Source: a virus
Strand: one strand, 5' to 3'
Virus record (IMG/VR): IMGVR_UViG_3300033179_000001
Coordinates: 20,711 to 84,710 of that record
Length of the DNA: 64,000 bases
Position numbers and translations under genes: made by a program. The notes below the pieces were generated by a model, which saw only the letters and a list, made by a program, of their open reading frames with translations, was not told the origin of the DNA and searched no databases. Below, piece by piece: positions 47,661 through 55,624 of the stretch (positions are counted from its first letter, which is position 1; each line of letters opens with the position of its first letter).

Positions 47661-48574
47661 GCCGCCACCTTGATTCGCTGGACAATGGTCTGCCGCTCGC
47701 CACGAAACTCGGAATGCTCCTTGATCGTCGCCTTGATCGTCAGCTTTTTGCCGCGCTCAGCACGGAATGCCGTCGACTTGGAAACAATCGCATTGCCGAC
47801 TTCATCGCGCATGGTGACAATCCACACGATACCGAAAGCACCCTCGAAATAGGCAACTCGGTCCACCTCGACATTGAACGTCTCGCGCTTGCCGACCGTG
47901 CCGAGATGGCTGCTGTTCCAAGACGCGCGCCGCTCCAGATCGGCAACAGCGTTCATCACTGCCGCAAGAGCCTTGTCGGACACATAACGACCGGCCAGAC
48001 CGCCCATGATAATATCCGCAATAAACCCGCCCTTGGCCTCGATATCGGTAACTGCGCGAGCGCGCTTGATCAGATCGGTGTGGGATGCCTCAAAGGCTGC
48101 CGCACGAGCCTTCCGCTCGGCCTCGTATGCCGCGCGGCGCTCGGCCGCAGCCTGCGACCGCCGTACATCGCGCTTTTCCCTGGCGATCCGCGTGCGCTCG
48201 GCCTTGACCGTCTTGACCAAACCCGCATCCCCAGTGCGGTTAACACACTCGGAGCCAACGACGAACCGGCGACCAGTCGCACCCTTCACGATGAAATTGT
48301 ACTTGATGCCCATCCCGCAGTAAGCGCAGGAACCGATGCTCAGATCGTGCGGCAGATAGGCCATGGCCATCTGATACGCGGCCGGGTTCGCCTCAGCCAA
48401 TGATGTGGAGGGAATCTCACACATGCCGACACAATAGAATGGCGCGGTTCCGAGCCCGGCTTTCTCAAAGGCGTGAAGGGTTTTTTCGGTGGTCATGTCC
48501 TTGTTGCGGCGCAGATTGGGGAACTTGGCTTCGACGTTCGCGATGGCTTCGGCGTTGGTGCGGGTCTTGGTCAT
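47657..48574 (-). CDS. Zinc-finger and beta-barrel protein of unknown function
   Basis: The protein has 305 residues. The middle 'GSCAYCGMGIKYNFIV...GSECV' is a four-Cys site with a conserved phage pattern. A long charged helix (~140-190) follows, then a C-terminal OB-like part ('ETFNVEVDRVAYFEG', 'IVWIVTMRDEVGN'). It starts at ATG 48574 after GCAGCAGGAGAG. A nucleic-acid-binding role is likely. Confidence 0.6.
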   Translation of the reverse strand: MTKTRTNAEAIANVEAKFPNLRRNKDMTTEKTLHAFEKAGLGTAPFYCVGMCEIPSTSLAEANPAAYQMAMAYLPHDLSIGSCAYCGMGIKYNFIVKGATGRRFVVGSECVNRTGDAGLVKTVKAERTRIAREKRDVRRSQAAAERRAAYEAERKARAAAFEASHTDLIKRARAVTDIEAKGGFIADIIMGGLAGRYVSDKALAAVMNAVADLERRASWNSSHLGTVGKRETFNVEVDRVAYFEGAFGIVWIVTMRDEVGNAIVSKSTAFRAERGKKLTIKATIKEHSEFRGERQTIVQRIKVAA

Positions 48575-48651
48575 GTGTCTCTCCTGCTGCAATGGAATTG
48601 TTGTGCCACAGTTCGGAGAGCCGCGCAACTATTATTTGTGCCACGTCGGAT

Positions 48652-48867
48652 TTATTTTTGCGCCTCGCGAGCCTGCCGAATCAGCGCGCGTTCCGTCTTG
48701 CGATATTCTCGCATATAAACCGCACGCGAGTTCGATGCCTTTGGCGTTACACGTTTCGCTTTGATCGCAAGCGCCTCGTAATCCTCCAGTGCCTCCTGCA
48801 AGCGTTTGTGCGCCGGGAACGTCCGGCGCAGTTCGCTGATGAGTTGGATGCGGTCGGTGGGGGTCAC
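48652..48867 (-). CDS. Small helical basic protein
   Basis: The 71-residue protein is mostly helix: 'RLQEALEDYEALAIKAKRV' and 'YMREYRKTERALIRQ'. No family is recognised. Confidence 0.45.
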   Translation of the reverse strand: MTPTDRIQLISELRRTFPAHKRLQEALEDYEALAIKAKRVTPKASNSRAVYMREYRKTERALIRQAREAQK

Positions 48868-49055
48868 ACCCCCACCTCCTTGATAACTGCCTTTTTGTAG
48901 ATCGCGGCCTTCATGAACTTCTTTGCGCGATCAAGCATGGCTTGAGCTTCTTCCCGCGTAGCGAAATGCTGAGCACGGTCCATATGGAAAGCCCAGACTG
49001 TGCCGCGAAGGGGAACTTCGTTTCCGTTGTGAACCACTGTGACGATGAAGGCCAT
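48864..49055 (-). CDS. Small protein under TTACGTAA-repeat control region
   Basis: The 63-residue protein reads 'MAFIVTVVHNGNEVPLRG' and 'FATREEAQAMLDRAKKFM'. The leader GCAGCAGGAGAC is preceded by four TTACGTAA-like repeats. Unassigned. Confidence 0.5.
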   Translation of the reverse strand: MAFIVTVVHNGNEVPLRGTVWAFHMDRAQHFATREEAQAMLDRAKKFMKAAIYKKAVIKEVGV

Positions 49056-49077
49056 GTGCGTCTCCTGCTGCTGTGCA

Positions 49078-49152
49078 AGTAACGTAACACGGATTTACGT
49101 AACAGCAAGGAAAATCTTACGTAACAACGATCACGGATTGTTACGTTACAGC
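49078..49152 (-). promoter_or_regulatory. Cluster of TTACGTAAC repeats (operator-like)
   Basis: Four copies of a palindromic core (GTAACGTAACAC, TTACGTAACAGC, TTACGTAACAAC, TGTTACGTTACAG on the plus strand) lie within 75 bases upstream of the 48864-49055 gene. Spacing of about 20 bases suggests binding of a repressor or activator on one DNA face. Confidence 0.5.
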
Positions 49153-49155
49153 GCC

Positions 49156-49377
49156 CTATCCCGCTGCCTTCCGCCGTTCCGCCGCGACCGAATCAAACAA
49201 ATCATCGTGCCGATTCTCGTTACTCAACAAATCAACCGTGAACCCGATGGCCTGAGCCCTCTCCTGACGCCGCAATCCTGGCGTAAGAGGCGATTCCGGG
49301 GCCGACCTGTACGGCGATGCCTTAATATATCGGTCGCGAATCGGCCGGCCAGATGGGTGTTTCGGGCGCTCAGTCAT
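49156..49377 (-). CDS. Small basic protein
   Basis: The 73-residue protein starts at ATG 49377, near the end of the 49382 gene. It is Arg/Pro-rich ('RPKHPSGRPIRDRYIKASP'). Unassigned. Confidence 0.45.
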   Translation of the reverse strand: MTERPKHPSGRPIRDRYIKASPYRSAPESPLTPGLRRQERAQAIGFTVDLLSNENRHDDLFDSVAAERRKAAG

Positions 49378-49381
49378 CGAA

Positions 49382-50068
49382 TTACCCAACCTTTTTAATG
49401 CTTTGCAGCCATTCTTCCGTCCCCATCGGCCTCACAGTCGCCGGCCCGGGCGGCATCGCGGTAATCCGGGAGGTCTTCGGATCAAGCATCAGAGGCACTG
49501 GCGAGGCCACCGGTGCGGGTGGCGGGTTGGGGGCCATCAGGGTAGCGGCCACCTCGTTTGAACGCACCACGGGGCTCGGCTCGGCCTCCATGTCCAGGAT
49601 AGCCGACCCAACTGCCGCCTGCCACACCGTGCTGTCCGCCATCACCGCCGGCACCCGCACCACAAACGGCGCTTGATCCTGCGTCATATCCCCGCGTGAT
49701 TCGACCGCGAGCAGCCGGGCATGCACGTAAGGCGCGGCCTTTGTGGCACATTCCACCGCCGCAACGATGTATCTGTGCCCTTCCTGCGCAGCCTCGGCCA
49801 CCTTCGCGGTCCCAGCGTTCCGCTTCATCAGTCGATCAGCTTTCGTCAGGAACCCAAGTCCCAATGCCTCAAACCGCATCATCGCATCGAGAATCACGGC
49901 CTTTGGTGTTCGAACAGGCGACGACGCCAGCACCATGGCACGCGCCGTTTCCGCGATTATCGATTCGGCTGTCTCAGGTGGCAAGACTTCGGGAACGACT
50001 ATCCGTTCCTTGTTGCCAACGCCCTTTTTCCTGCCGCCTGTTTTGGGTATTCCGCGAGGACGCGGCAT
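49382..50068 (-). CDS. Candidate terminase small subunit
   Basis: The 228-residue protein has N-terminus 'PKTGGRKKGVGNKE', a basic motif common at the start of terminase small subunits and related DNA-binding proteins of phages. The middle is helical ('AGTAKVAEAAQEGHRYIVAA'), and the C-terminal third is Pro-rich. It is 18 kb from the large subunit, so the call is tentative. Confidence 0.45.
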   Translation of the reverse strand: MPRPRGIPKTGGRKKGVGNKERIVVPEVLPPETAESIIAETARAMVLASSPVRTPKAVILDAMMRFEALGLGFLTKADRLMKRNAGTAKVAEAAQEGHRYIVAAVECATKAAPYVHARLLAVESRGDMTQDQAPFVVRVPAVMADSTVWQAAVGSAILDMEAEPSPVVRSNEVAATLMAPNPPPAPVASPVPLMLDPKTSRITAMPPGPATVRPMGTEEWLQSIKKVG

Positions 50069-50128
50069 TTCGTGGACGTTCCTAATCTATTTGGTTTCTA
50101 TCTGGAGGATACGGGTAAATTGGCTGGA

Positions 50129-50419
50129 TCACAAGACGGAGGCTGGTTCCTGTTGTTCAGTCTTCAATGTTGGCTCGACCACGGGGCGGAAACGTTCCGG
50201 TTTGAACGGCCATTCCGTTTCACCTTGATCGGACCAAATGATGGATGGATTAGGGAGTTCCTCCAAGTATACGCCATAGCCTTCGATGTGATCCTGAACT
50301 AGGAAGCCCCGCACGGTATAAATCTGACCCTTTCGCGGCCGACATGGCGTATAGGCGATTGTTTCCTGGTTCACGCTATCGTCTATGCATATAACCTTCT
50401 GTCCAATCCTGAATATCAT
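50129..50419 (-). CDS. KOW/SH3-like small protein (copy B)
   Basis: The 96-residue protein has 'FRIGQKVICIDDS', 'PRKGQIYTVRGF' and 'KPERFRPVVE', parallel to the gene at 45144-45464. ATG 50419 has GGAGG. Duplicated family of unknown function. Confidence 0.6.
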   Translation of the reverse strand: MIFRIGQKVICIDDSVNQETIAYTPCRPRKGQIYTVRGFLVQDHIEGYGVYLEELPNPSIIWSDQGETEWPFKPERFRPVVEPTLKTEQQEPASVL

Positions 50420-50438
50420 AAACGCCTCCAGTGTGAGG

Positions 50439-50669
50439 TTAACGCCATTCGTAAGTGTTGCAACCCTGCGCTCCATATGCCGTCAGCGGAGACCTCTCAA
50501 CGATCCGTTGTAAGCACCCTTCACAAAGATCAAGGGTCTCAAACGTCAAATGCGGATTGCATGGACGGCCTTCGGTCTGCTCGGTCGTAAAAACCACAGG
50601 AACACGCTGTTGCAACTTCGTCGCCGGCTCCTTGCAGAGGTCGCATGTGTGCTTCGTAATCGTGGCCAT
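50439..50669 (-). CDS. Small double zinc-knuckle protein
   Basis: The 76-residue protein has 'CDLCKEPA' and 'CEGCLQRI'. The ATG at 50669 follows GAGAGAA. The longer frame in the same phase was rejected because it lacks a binding site. Confidence 0.55.
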   Translation of the reverse strand: MATITKHTCDLCKEPATKLQQRVPVVFTTEQTEGRPCNPHLTFETLDLCEGCLQRIVERSPLTAYGAQGCNTYEWR

Positions 50670-50700
50670 GCCGTTCTCTCTGATGTGATGAAAAGAAAAG

Positions 50701-50973
50701 TTACGTGCAGACGAAGTGTTCCGAGCACGCCAGCACAGGGCCGCACCTCGGACACGGGCGGGGCGGCTCAATGATCTTGCCGGAGTCGTCAAGTTCGACC
50801 GTCTCAAACGATCGTCCGCGCACCCGCAAGGCAGTCTGCCGTCGCTTCCTGGGTTGCCCCATAAAAGCCCTCTCTGTGGCTGCGTACAGTTTATCTGCAA
50901 GCCATTGGCTGGCGTCTTCCTCGCCCCATTCGCTCAATCCATCCTGCCAGTCCGCGTCAGCTTCGTCACCCAT
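50701..50973 (-). CDS. Small Cys protein, relative of the gene at 56286
   Basis: The 90-residue protein has 'ALRVRGRSFETVELDDSGK' and 'IIEPPRPCPRCG'. The same core occurs in the plus-strand gene at 56286-56519. The N-terminal half is acidic. Confidence 0.55.
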   Translation of the reverse strand: MGDEADADWQDGLSEWGEEDASQWLADKLYAATERAFMGQPRKRRQTALRVRGRSFETVELDDSGKIIEPPRPCPRCGPVLACSEHFVCT

Positions 50974-51008
50974 TATGATTCCCTAGTTATCTGCTGAATA
51001 ATACAAAA

Positions 51009-51092
51009 TGCGGGAGTCGTGAACCTTGAACGGTATTATGCCTTCACCGAGCCGCGATCCGCAGGTTCACTTTCTGAAAGCCGACCCTCCCG
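51009..51092 (-). ncRNA. Structured RNA with tRNA-like closing stem
   Basis: GCGGGAG/CTCCCGC closes the element (7 perfect pairs), and GTGAACC/GGTTCAC (7 pairs) forms an inner arm. Length ~84 bases. It lies in a 156-base gap downstream of the 51130 gene. It could be a terminator-type fold or a small RNA. No T-loop consensus was found. Confidence 0.4.
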
Positions 51093-51129
51093 CCTAGCCG
51101 ACCAAGAACTGTCGCGGTCGGTAACTGAA

Positions 51130-51309
51130 TTACTCAAAAGCCTTTTCCTTCATGCGCCGGATAATTTCTTCACCTAATTCGACCTCGCAAAGCTCAATAG
51201 CGGCCACGATTTCCTGCGCCAATTCTTTCTGGTGACGCCACGGTGCTCCAGGTAACCATTTCTCCGCAATCCTGATTGCCTCAGTCGCTGCCGTTGTGAC
51301 CACGGTCAT
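51130..51309 (-). CDS. 59-residue helical protein
   Basis: Read as 'MTVVTTAATEAIRIAEKW', then an acidic helix and 'IIRRMKEKAFE'. The start overlaps the preceding stop (ATGA). No family is recognised. Confidence 0.5.
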   Translation of the reverse strand: MTVVTTAATEAIRIAEKWLPGAPWRHQKELAQEIVAAIELCEVELGEEIIRRMKEKAFE

Positions 51310-51542
51310 TGCTCAGTCCATCCCATAATCTTTGTCTTCAGGTAATTGCCAATCCGCGCCATTGCGTCACAATGGGCGCGATCAATTCCGTATGTGGTCA
51401 TGTGCTCGCCACCCTTGATCGCTTGCGTGGCAGTCTCGCCGACACCGGCCGGGCGATCGACCTTTCGCGCGTAAATCATGACCTGATCGTATCCATAGGC
51501 TTCCGCGATAAGCCGAGCCGCACTGATTGGGATTCGCTTCAT
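51306..51542 (-). CDS. Conserved small phage protein
   Basis: The 78-residue protein has 'ISAARLIAEAYGYDQVMIYARK', here in pieces 'RLIAEAYGYDQV', and 'HMTTYGIDRAHCDAMARIG'. This pattern is widespread in phages of Alphaproteobacteria; function unknown. Confidence 0.6.
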   Translation of the reverse strand: MKRIPISAARLIAEAYGYDQVMIYARKVDRPAGVGETATQAIKGGEHMTTYGIDRAHCDAMARIGNYLKTKIMGWTEQ

Positions 51543-51558
51543 GGCTATGCCCTTTCAT

Positions 51559-51774
51559 TCATAGATTGTAGCACGTTCCTGGCTTGGCCGTCGCCTGATT
51601 CGCGTGTGGATCGAAGCGAATCCTAGTGTAAAACTGTGGTGGTTGGCTCGGCGCGAATACCGTCAATGAGACTTCCCAATCATCAGCCAGAGTGATGATA
51701 GCGGCAAGATCGCTCACACCATCATGAGACCGATAGATCACCGGTCCAATACGGGGTCCGCGTGATCTGGTCAT
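51559..51774 (-). CDS. Unknown small protein
   Basis: The 71-residue beta-rich protein ('WEVSLTVFAPSQPPQFYTR') overlaps the upstream gene stop. Confidence 0.45.
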   Translation of the reverse strand: MTRSRGPRIGPVIYRSHDGVSDLAAIITLADDWEVSLTVFAPSQPPQFYTRIRFDPHANQATAKPGTCYNL

Positions 51775-52034
51775 TTCCACTCCTGCAGTTTGCGCAAGTC
51801 CAAGACCTTGCCAGCATCAGCAATTAGCGCAATAAAATCGCCAATCCCGATCGGAATCTTGATGATATCCATCTCTATTCTAGGCTCTAGACAAAGACAA
51901 ATGATCCCTGTCTCTTCTTGGTTGCCGCTGGCACTCCATGACGAAGTCACGACAGGATCATCGCCGTAATTGAAAACCAATATGGTCATTGATCCTGCAC
52001 CGGCATTTTGAAGTCGTGGAAATTCACTGTTCAT
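51771..52034 (-). CDS. Unknown small protein
   Basis: The 87-residue protein starts at ATG 52034 (CGGAG site) within the end of the protease-like gene. It contains 'MTILVFNYGDDPVVTSSW'. Unassigned. Confidence 0.45.
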   Translation of the reverse strand: MNSEFPRLQNAGAGSMTILVFNYGDDPVVTSSWSASGNQEETGIICLCLEPRIEMDIIKIPIGIGDFIALIADAGKVLDLRKLQEWK

Positions 52035-52581
52035 CTCCGTTTTCAGATTGGAAGCGCCACCATTTCCATACCCATGCATTTCGGTATTTTGGCTTTCCTC
52101 GTGTCAGATAGCGCTCTATTTCACGCGGTAGAAAATTTTCATATGCGTCGCAAATCTCACCATGGCTAACCGCCATGTAATGACCTGTCACATTGACAAT
52201 GAACGGACCATCAGCGCCGCGCTCGCGCAGGAAATCGCTGAAAAGGTATGGTTTGAACCCTTGAGGACGCTTATAGCTTCTGCGAATGCCGCCGGGCGCA
52301 ATCCAATCCCCTTTCGGATCATCAACGAGTTTCAACCGACCTTCAGGCGCTTCCCAGCGCTCGGCAACAGACCAGCCGAGAATTGCCATGGTAGCCAGCA
52401 AATCAGCATTGGACATGCCCATTACCGGCATGTGGGAGCCGCTGGCATCGCGGATATCACCGCGCGCTTGGCGCACCGCATCACGAACGTCCGACCCCAT
52501 ATAGCCTGTTACGGCCATAATGGCGGTCGGCCCACAATAGCGTGACGATCCGGAATTTTTATTTGGTGTATGTAACGTCAT
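52024..52581 (-). CDS. Papain-like / C39-type cysteine peptidase
   Basis: The 185-residue protein has 'SSRYCGPTAIMAVTGY' with a catalytic Cys16-like residue after a Gln/Asn-containing turn, and 'VNVTGHYMAVSHGEI' with the catalytic His near residue 134. This is the papain-fold pattern of phage peptidases. The target is unknown; it lies in an early-type gene cluster, so host takeover is possible. Confidence 0.6.
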   Translation of the reverse strand: MTLHTPNKNSGSSRYCGPTAIMAVTGYMGSDVRDAVRQARGDIRDASGSHMPVMGMSNADLLATMAILGWSVAERWEAPEGRLKLVDDPKGDWIAPGGIRRSYKRPQGFKPYLFSDFLRERGADGPFIVNVTGHYMAVSHGEICDAYENFLPREIERYLTRGKPKYRNAWVWKWWRFQSENGDEQ

Positions 52582-52587
52582 GTTGAT

Positions 52588-52809
52588 TTACCACGCGCTG
52601 GCTTGCTCGATCGACGCGCAACGGCTCAATCCATTGTGGGGAACAAAACTATAAATTCGGCCGGTTCCCTGTTGGACCAAAACGTATTGATCCGGGAGAT
52701 AGTTTCCGGGGGTGGCGACCTTCTTGACGATCTCAAGACCGGTGACAAAGCCGACTTTAACGACTTGGCCGATGGCCCAGTCTTGCTTGGCGCGACGATG
52801 GAATGACAT
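52588..52809 (-). CDS. Small SH3-like protein at divergent promoter
   Basis: The 73-residue protein has 'DWAIGQVVKVGFVTGLEIV' and 'PDQYVLVQQGTGRIYSF'. ATG 52809 follows GCAGCAGGAGAA. It is transcribed away from the plus-strand cluster. Confidence 0.55.
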   Translation of the reverse strand: MSFHRRAKQDWAIGQVVKVGFVTGLEIVKKVATPGNYLPDQYVLVQQGTGRIYSFVPHNGLSRCASIEQASAW

Positions 52810-52833
52810 GGTCTGTTCTCCTGCTGCACCCTG

Positions 52834-52913
52834 AATAAAGCACAGGCCGAAATATGCGTCAAGGGAAATTTCCACAAATAGTGCTTGGTACCGAAAATAA
52901 ATCGTGCTAGGGT
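52834..52913. promoter_or_regulatory. Divergent promoter region
   Basis: Minus strand: TTGACG (52857-52862), 17 bases, TTTATT (52834-52839). Plus strand: TTGGTA (52885-52890), 17 bases, TAGGGT (52908-52913). A shared GGAAATTTCC palindrome lies between at ~52864-52873. Both directions lead to GCAGCAGGAGA leaders. Confidence 0.5.
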
Positions 52914-52937
52914 TTTTGGGCAGCAGGAGATACGGGA

Positions 52938-53195
52938 ATGCTTACCGATATAAAAACAGTCGCCGACCGCCAGAAATTGCCATCGTATGTGCGAGCGGCA
53001 ATCGACTTCAAAGAGACATCTGGTCTCCGCAATAAGCAGCAATCTGGTAAGACATATCGCAAAATGGCGATACAGGCGGCAGCGCGCCGTGCGGTCGAGG
53101 AAGGCGAGATCAGTCTGGCTCTGGCGATCGAATTACTTCAGGTAAACCGGGCGTACGGTCCGAAGGGAAAGAAGGCGCTAGAAGGTCTGTCTTGA
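52938..53195 (+). CDS. First gene of plus-strand cluster, unknown
   Basis: The 85-residue protein is basic and helical ('TYRKMAIQAAARRAVEEGE', 'LALAIELLQVNRAYG'). The leader GCAGCAGGAGA lies just upstream. It could be a regulator. Confidence 0.5.
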   Translation: MLTDIKTVADRQKLPSYVRAAIDFKETSGLRNKQQSGKTYRKMAIQAAARRAVEEGEISLALAIELLQVNRAYGPKGKKALEGLS

Positions 53196-53422
53196 TGAAA
53201 TTTTATCAACTTCACCGCACTTGCGAAGCCGGAACCAGCGCCGGTTATGAATATTTCACCAGTCGGCGCGAAGCTAAAAGAGCGCTTGCGGTGTGGCGCC
53301 GAAATAGTCCCGGTGACGTTCAAGACCAGCAAGGTGATATTGAGCCCATCGAAATCGAACCGACCCGCGCCGGGATCGTGCATGCACTCAACCGCTACGC
53401 TAATCACGAAGATAATGGCTAA
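53195..53422 (+). CDS. Unknown small protein
   Basis: The 75-residue protein has 'YEYFTSRREAKRALAVWRR', a short alpha/beta pattern known from phage accessory proteins. ATG overlaps the previous stop (TTGATG). Confidence 0.45.
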   Translation: MKFYQLHRTCEAGTSAGYEYFTSRREAKRALAVWRRNSPGDVQDQQGDIEPIEIEPTRAGIVHALNRYANHEDNG

Positions 53423-53440
53423 ATCTGCAAAGATGATCCA

Positions 53441-53668
53441 ATGACCGAATCACACAAGGTCCAAGCCAGAGCCCTGCAGCGCGGCGACCTGACCGGCAGC
53501 GGCGAAACGATCGTGGCCGTTTTCCAAGGCCCGCGCATTCCCGCCGGCTATGGCAAACACCGAATGGACAAGGTCGAAATCACCTTGGAACGGGACGGCC
53601 GACGCCGAACCTCGATCTGGGGTGCCTATACCCTGATCAATGTACGGCGAGAGGTAAAATCAGCATGA
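53441..53668 (+). CDS. Small basic beta-rich protein
   Basis: The 75-residue protein has 'LQRGDLTGSGETIVAVFQG' and 'VEITLERDGRRRTSIWGAY'. This is a conserved-looking phage pattern; function unknown. Confidence 0.5.
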   Translation: MTESHKVQARALQRGDLTGSGETIVAVFQGPRIPAGYGKHRMDKVEITLERDGRRRTSIWGAYTLINVRREVKSA

Positions 53669-53802
53669 CCGCCCGCGAACGAATCATCCGAGGCATCATG
53701 GCCTATGCCTATGCGTCTGCCCGGCGCTGTGGCGAACACGCATCAGACGCCAGCCGGGAGGCCCACGAGGCTGCGGAGTTCGTCAAACAGGTGATGGCAT
53801 GA
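53665..53802 (+). CDS. 45-residue helical protein
   Basis: 'MTARERIIRGIMAYAYASA' then an acidic helix. ATGA overlaps on both sides support it. Confidence 0.45.
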   Translation: MTARERIIRGIMAYAYASARRCGEHASDASREAHEAAEFVKQVMA

Positions 53803-53996
53803 TTCGCGGCGATATGCGGCATGATTGGAATAAGCACGAATTTATCGAGGTTGGTCACCGGCGCTGGTGCGTCAATTGCGACTTGTTCCAGAGCCTCCGG
53901 CCGGGATCGCCTTGGTGGAGAACTGCGGCAAGCGAATGTCCGAGAACGACTCCGCATGCCATTGCTCAGGAGGAACGAAATGTCGTGGAACGATGA
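53799..53996 (+). CDS. Small Cys/His protein
   Basis: The 65-residue protein has 'DMRHDWNKHEFIEVGHRRW' and 'CVNCDLFQS', a zinc-site pattern resembling short phage proteins. Overlaps both neighbours. Confidence 0.5.
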   Translation: MIRGDMRHDWNKHEFIEVGHRRWCVNCDLFQSLRPGSPWWRTAASECPRTTPHAIAQEERNVVER

Positions 53997-54339
53997 CAGT
54001 TGGCGCGATTCTTACGATTCCTGGAAACTCCGATCGCCGGATGAGGAATACGGCTATGACGAGGATGATCCGTGCGACCACGAGGATTATGAGACCAATA
54101 TCATTGATGGTCGTTGCTGGTGTGATCGGTGCGGAGAAGTCTGGCATGCGAGCAGCGATGATATCGCGCGCCAAATTCAACACGAGGCCGAATATCACGA
54201 ATGGGAACGCCGTCAGCAACGCCACGAGTTCTGGCGCAGGTTGACCTACCCGATTCGCTGGCCGATCTTCCGGCTGCTGGAGCGCGTGTGGCCGCGTAAG
54301 GCGTTCAGCGTGCTCCACGACGACGAGATTCCGTTTTAA
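53980..54339 (+). CDS. Acidic zinc-binding protein
   Basis: The 119-residue protein is rich in Asp, Glu and aromatic residues; 'CDHEDYETNIIDGRCWCDRC' in part forms a His/Cys site. The C-terminus is basic. AGGAGG precedes ATG 53980. Confidence 0.55.
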   Translation: MSWNDDSWRDSYDSWKLRSPDEEYGYDEDDPCDHEDYETNIIDGRCWCDRCGEVWHASSDDIARQIQHEAEYHEWERRQQRHEFWRRLTYPIRWPIFRLLERVWPRKAFSVLHDDEIPF

Positions 54340-54360
54340 CGGCAAGTTAAGGAAAATCAG

Positions 54361-54534
54361 ATGAGCGAGTGGAAGCCGATCGAAATAGCGCCGAAGGATA
54401 CGCTGATCCTGATGTTCGCTCCGCCTGAAAAATTAAGCAATGATCCGGAGCAAGAGTTTGAAATGAAGGTGTCAACAACGCGCAATTGGTGCTGGGCAAC
54501 CCACTGGATGCCCCTCCCGGACCCGCCGCGATGA
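54361..54534 (+). CDS. DUF551-like protein
   Basis: The 57-residue protein starts 'MSEWKPIEIAPKDTLIL' and ends 'WCWATHWMPLPDPP', the hallmark of small DUF551-like phage proteins. Function is unknown. Overlaps the next gene. Confidence 0.65.
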   Translation: MSEWKPIEIAPKDTLILMFAPPEKLSNDPEQEFEMKVSTTRNWCWATHWMPLPDPPR

Positions 54535-55283
54535 CGTTGCCAGCACGCACTCTGGTTTGGTGGTCGACCGGAGCGGCTAGCGCCGTCACAGCGCAGCTTA
54601 TGCTTTGGCGCAAACCAGATGCTATCTTGGTTCGGTGCGAAACTTCGAATGAAGATCCGGACAATTATCGTTTTGAGGCAGATATCATGCGGCTGCTAGA
54701 TCGGTCGATCACCATCCTGCATTCCGATGAATACGCCGACGTCTGGGACGTTTGGCAGAAGAAGCGATACATGTCCGGCATCAAGGGAGCGCCCTGCACC
54801 GCAGCGATGAAGGTCGCGCCTCGCCTTGCATTTCAGAAGCCAACCGATCTGCATGTCTTTGGGTATACGACGGACGCCGAAGACATGGACCGATTTAAGA
54901 AGCTAAAGGCGAACTTCCCAGAGATTTCGATTCGGGCTCCTCTCATTGAGCAAGGCATCACCAAGGCTGCCTGTATGGCGCTGGTAGAACGCTGGGGCGT
55001 CGCGCTGCCCCGCTCCTATGCGATGGGCTTCCCAAATGCCAACTGTCTTGGAACGGGCTGTGTGAAGGCTACAAGCCCGGATTATTGGTCGCTGTATCGT
55101 TTCAGGTTTCCTGACCGCTTCACGCGGACGGCGGCTTATGCCAGGGAGATTGGATGTCGCCTGACACGGATCAACAACGTGCGAATCTTTATCGACGAAA
55201 TACCGGCCGATTGGCCGATGACGAACCCAATCGTTCCGGCATGCGACTTTCTCTGCCACCTTGCCGAAATGGAACCAGCATAG
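54531..55283 (+). CDS. PP-loop (PAPS reductase-like) protein
   Basis: The 250-residue protein has N-terminal 'WWSTGAASAVTAQL', a degenerate PP-loop of the PAPS-reductase / adenylyl-type family often seen in phages. 'GAPCTAAMKVAPR' and 'CLGTGCVKATSPDYW' follow. It may activate a substrate with ATP or act in nucleotide or sulfur chemistry. The ATG at 54531 overlaps the preceding stop. Confidence 0.7.
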   Translation: MTLPARTLVWWSTGAASAVTAQLMLWRKPDAILVRCETSNEDPDNYRFEADIMRLLDRSITILHSDEYADVWDVWQKKRYMSGIKGAPCTAAMKVAPRLAFQKPTDLHVFGYTTDAEDMDRFKKLKANFPEISIRAPLIEQGITKAACMALVERWGVALPRSYAMGFPNANCLGTGCVKATSPDYWSLYRFRFPDRFTRTAAYAREIGCRLTRINNVRIFIDEIPADWPMTNPIVPACDFLCHLAEMEPA

Positions 55284-55327
55284 TTACTTTAACGCGTCGA
55301 AATGACTAACTTAAAGGAACCTTTTCA

Positions 55328-55462
55328 ATGATCCTAGCAATTCTTATCGCTGCCAATCTCGTGTGGGCTAATCCTCCAAAGGATTGTCCCCCCTTCGATC
55401 AATGCACACCTTCTAAAAAGTCTTGGAACAGCCCGAAGTGCAAATGCTGGGACCGAAAATGA
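55328..55462 (+). CDS. Small secreted Cys-rich peptide
   Basis: The 44-residue protein has a signal sequence ('MILAILIAANLVWA') and four Cys in a short mature part ('CPPFDQC', 'CKC'), suitable for disulfides. No known family. Confidence 0.45.
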   Translation: MILAILIAANLVWANPPKDCPPFDQCTPSKKSWNSPKCKCWDRK

Positions 55463-55614
55463 CTATCAGGGAACGCCTTTATCGAATTAGGTGTTGGTGG
55501 CGCGGCTATCATTGCGACACCCCGACGATCGGCCGCTTCCGTTATGATGTAGGCGGCTGGTGCTGCTACTGCGGTAAAGTTGGGAACGGTCGCGATATCG
55601 ATGATGATCATTAA
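55459..55614 (+). CDS. Small zinc-binding protein
   Basis: The 51-residue protein has 'RCWWRGYHC' and 'CCYCGK', four to five Cys in pairs. ATGA overlap with the preceding gene. Confidence 0.45.
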   Translation: MTIRERLYRIRCWWRGYHCDTPTIGRFRYDVGGWCCYCGKVGNGRDIDDDH

Positions 55615-55624
55615 TAGGTAGCAA

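Noticed and set aside
51019-51077. rRNA fragment (GTGAACCTGCGG phrase)
   Set aside because: Only 12 bases resemble a small-subunit rRNA 3' end; the rest does not match and the segment is part of a nested hairpin.
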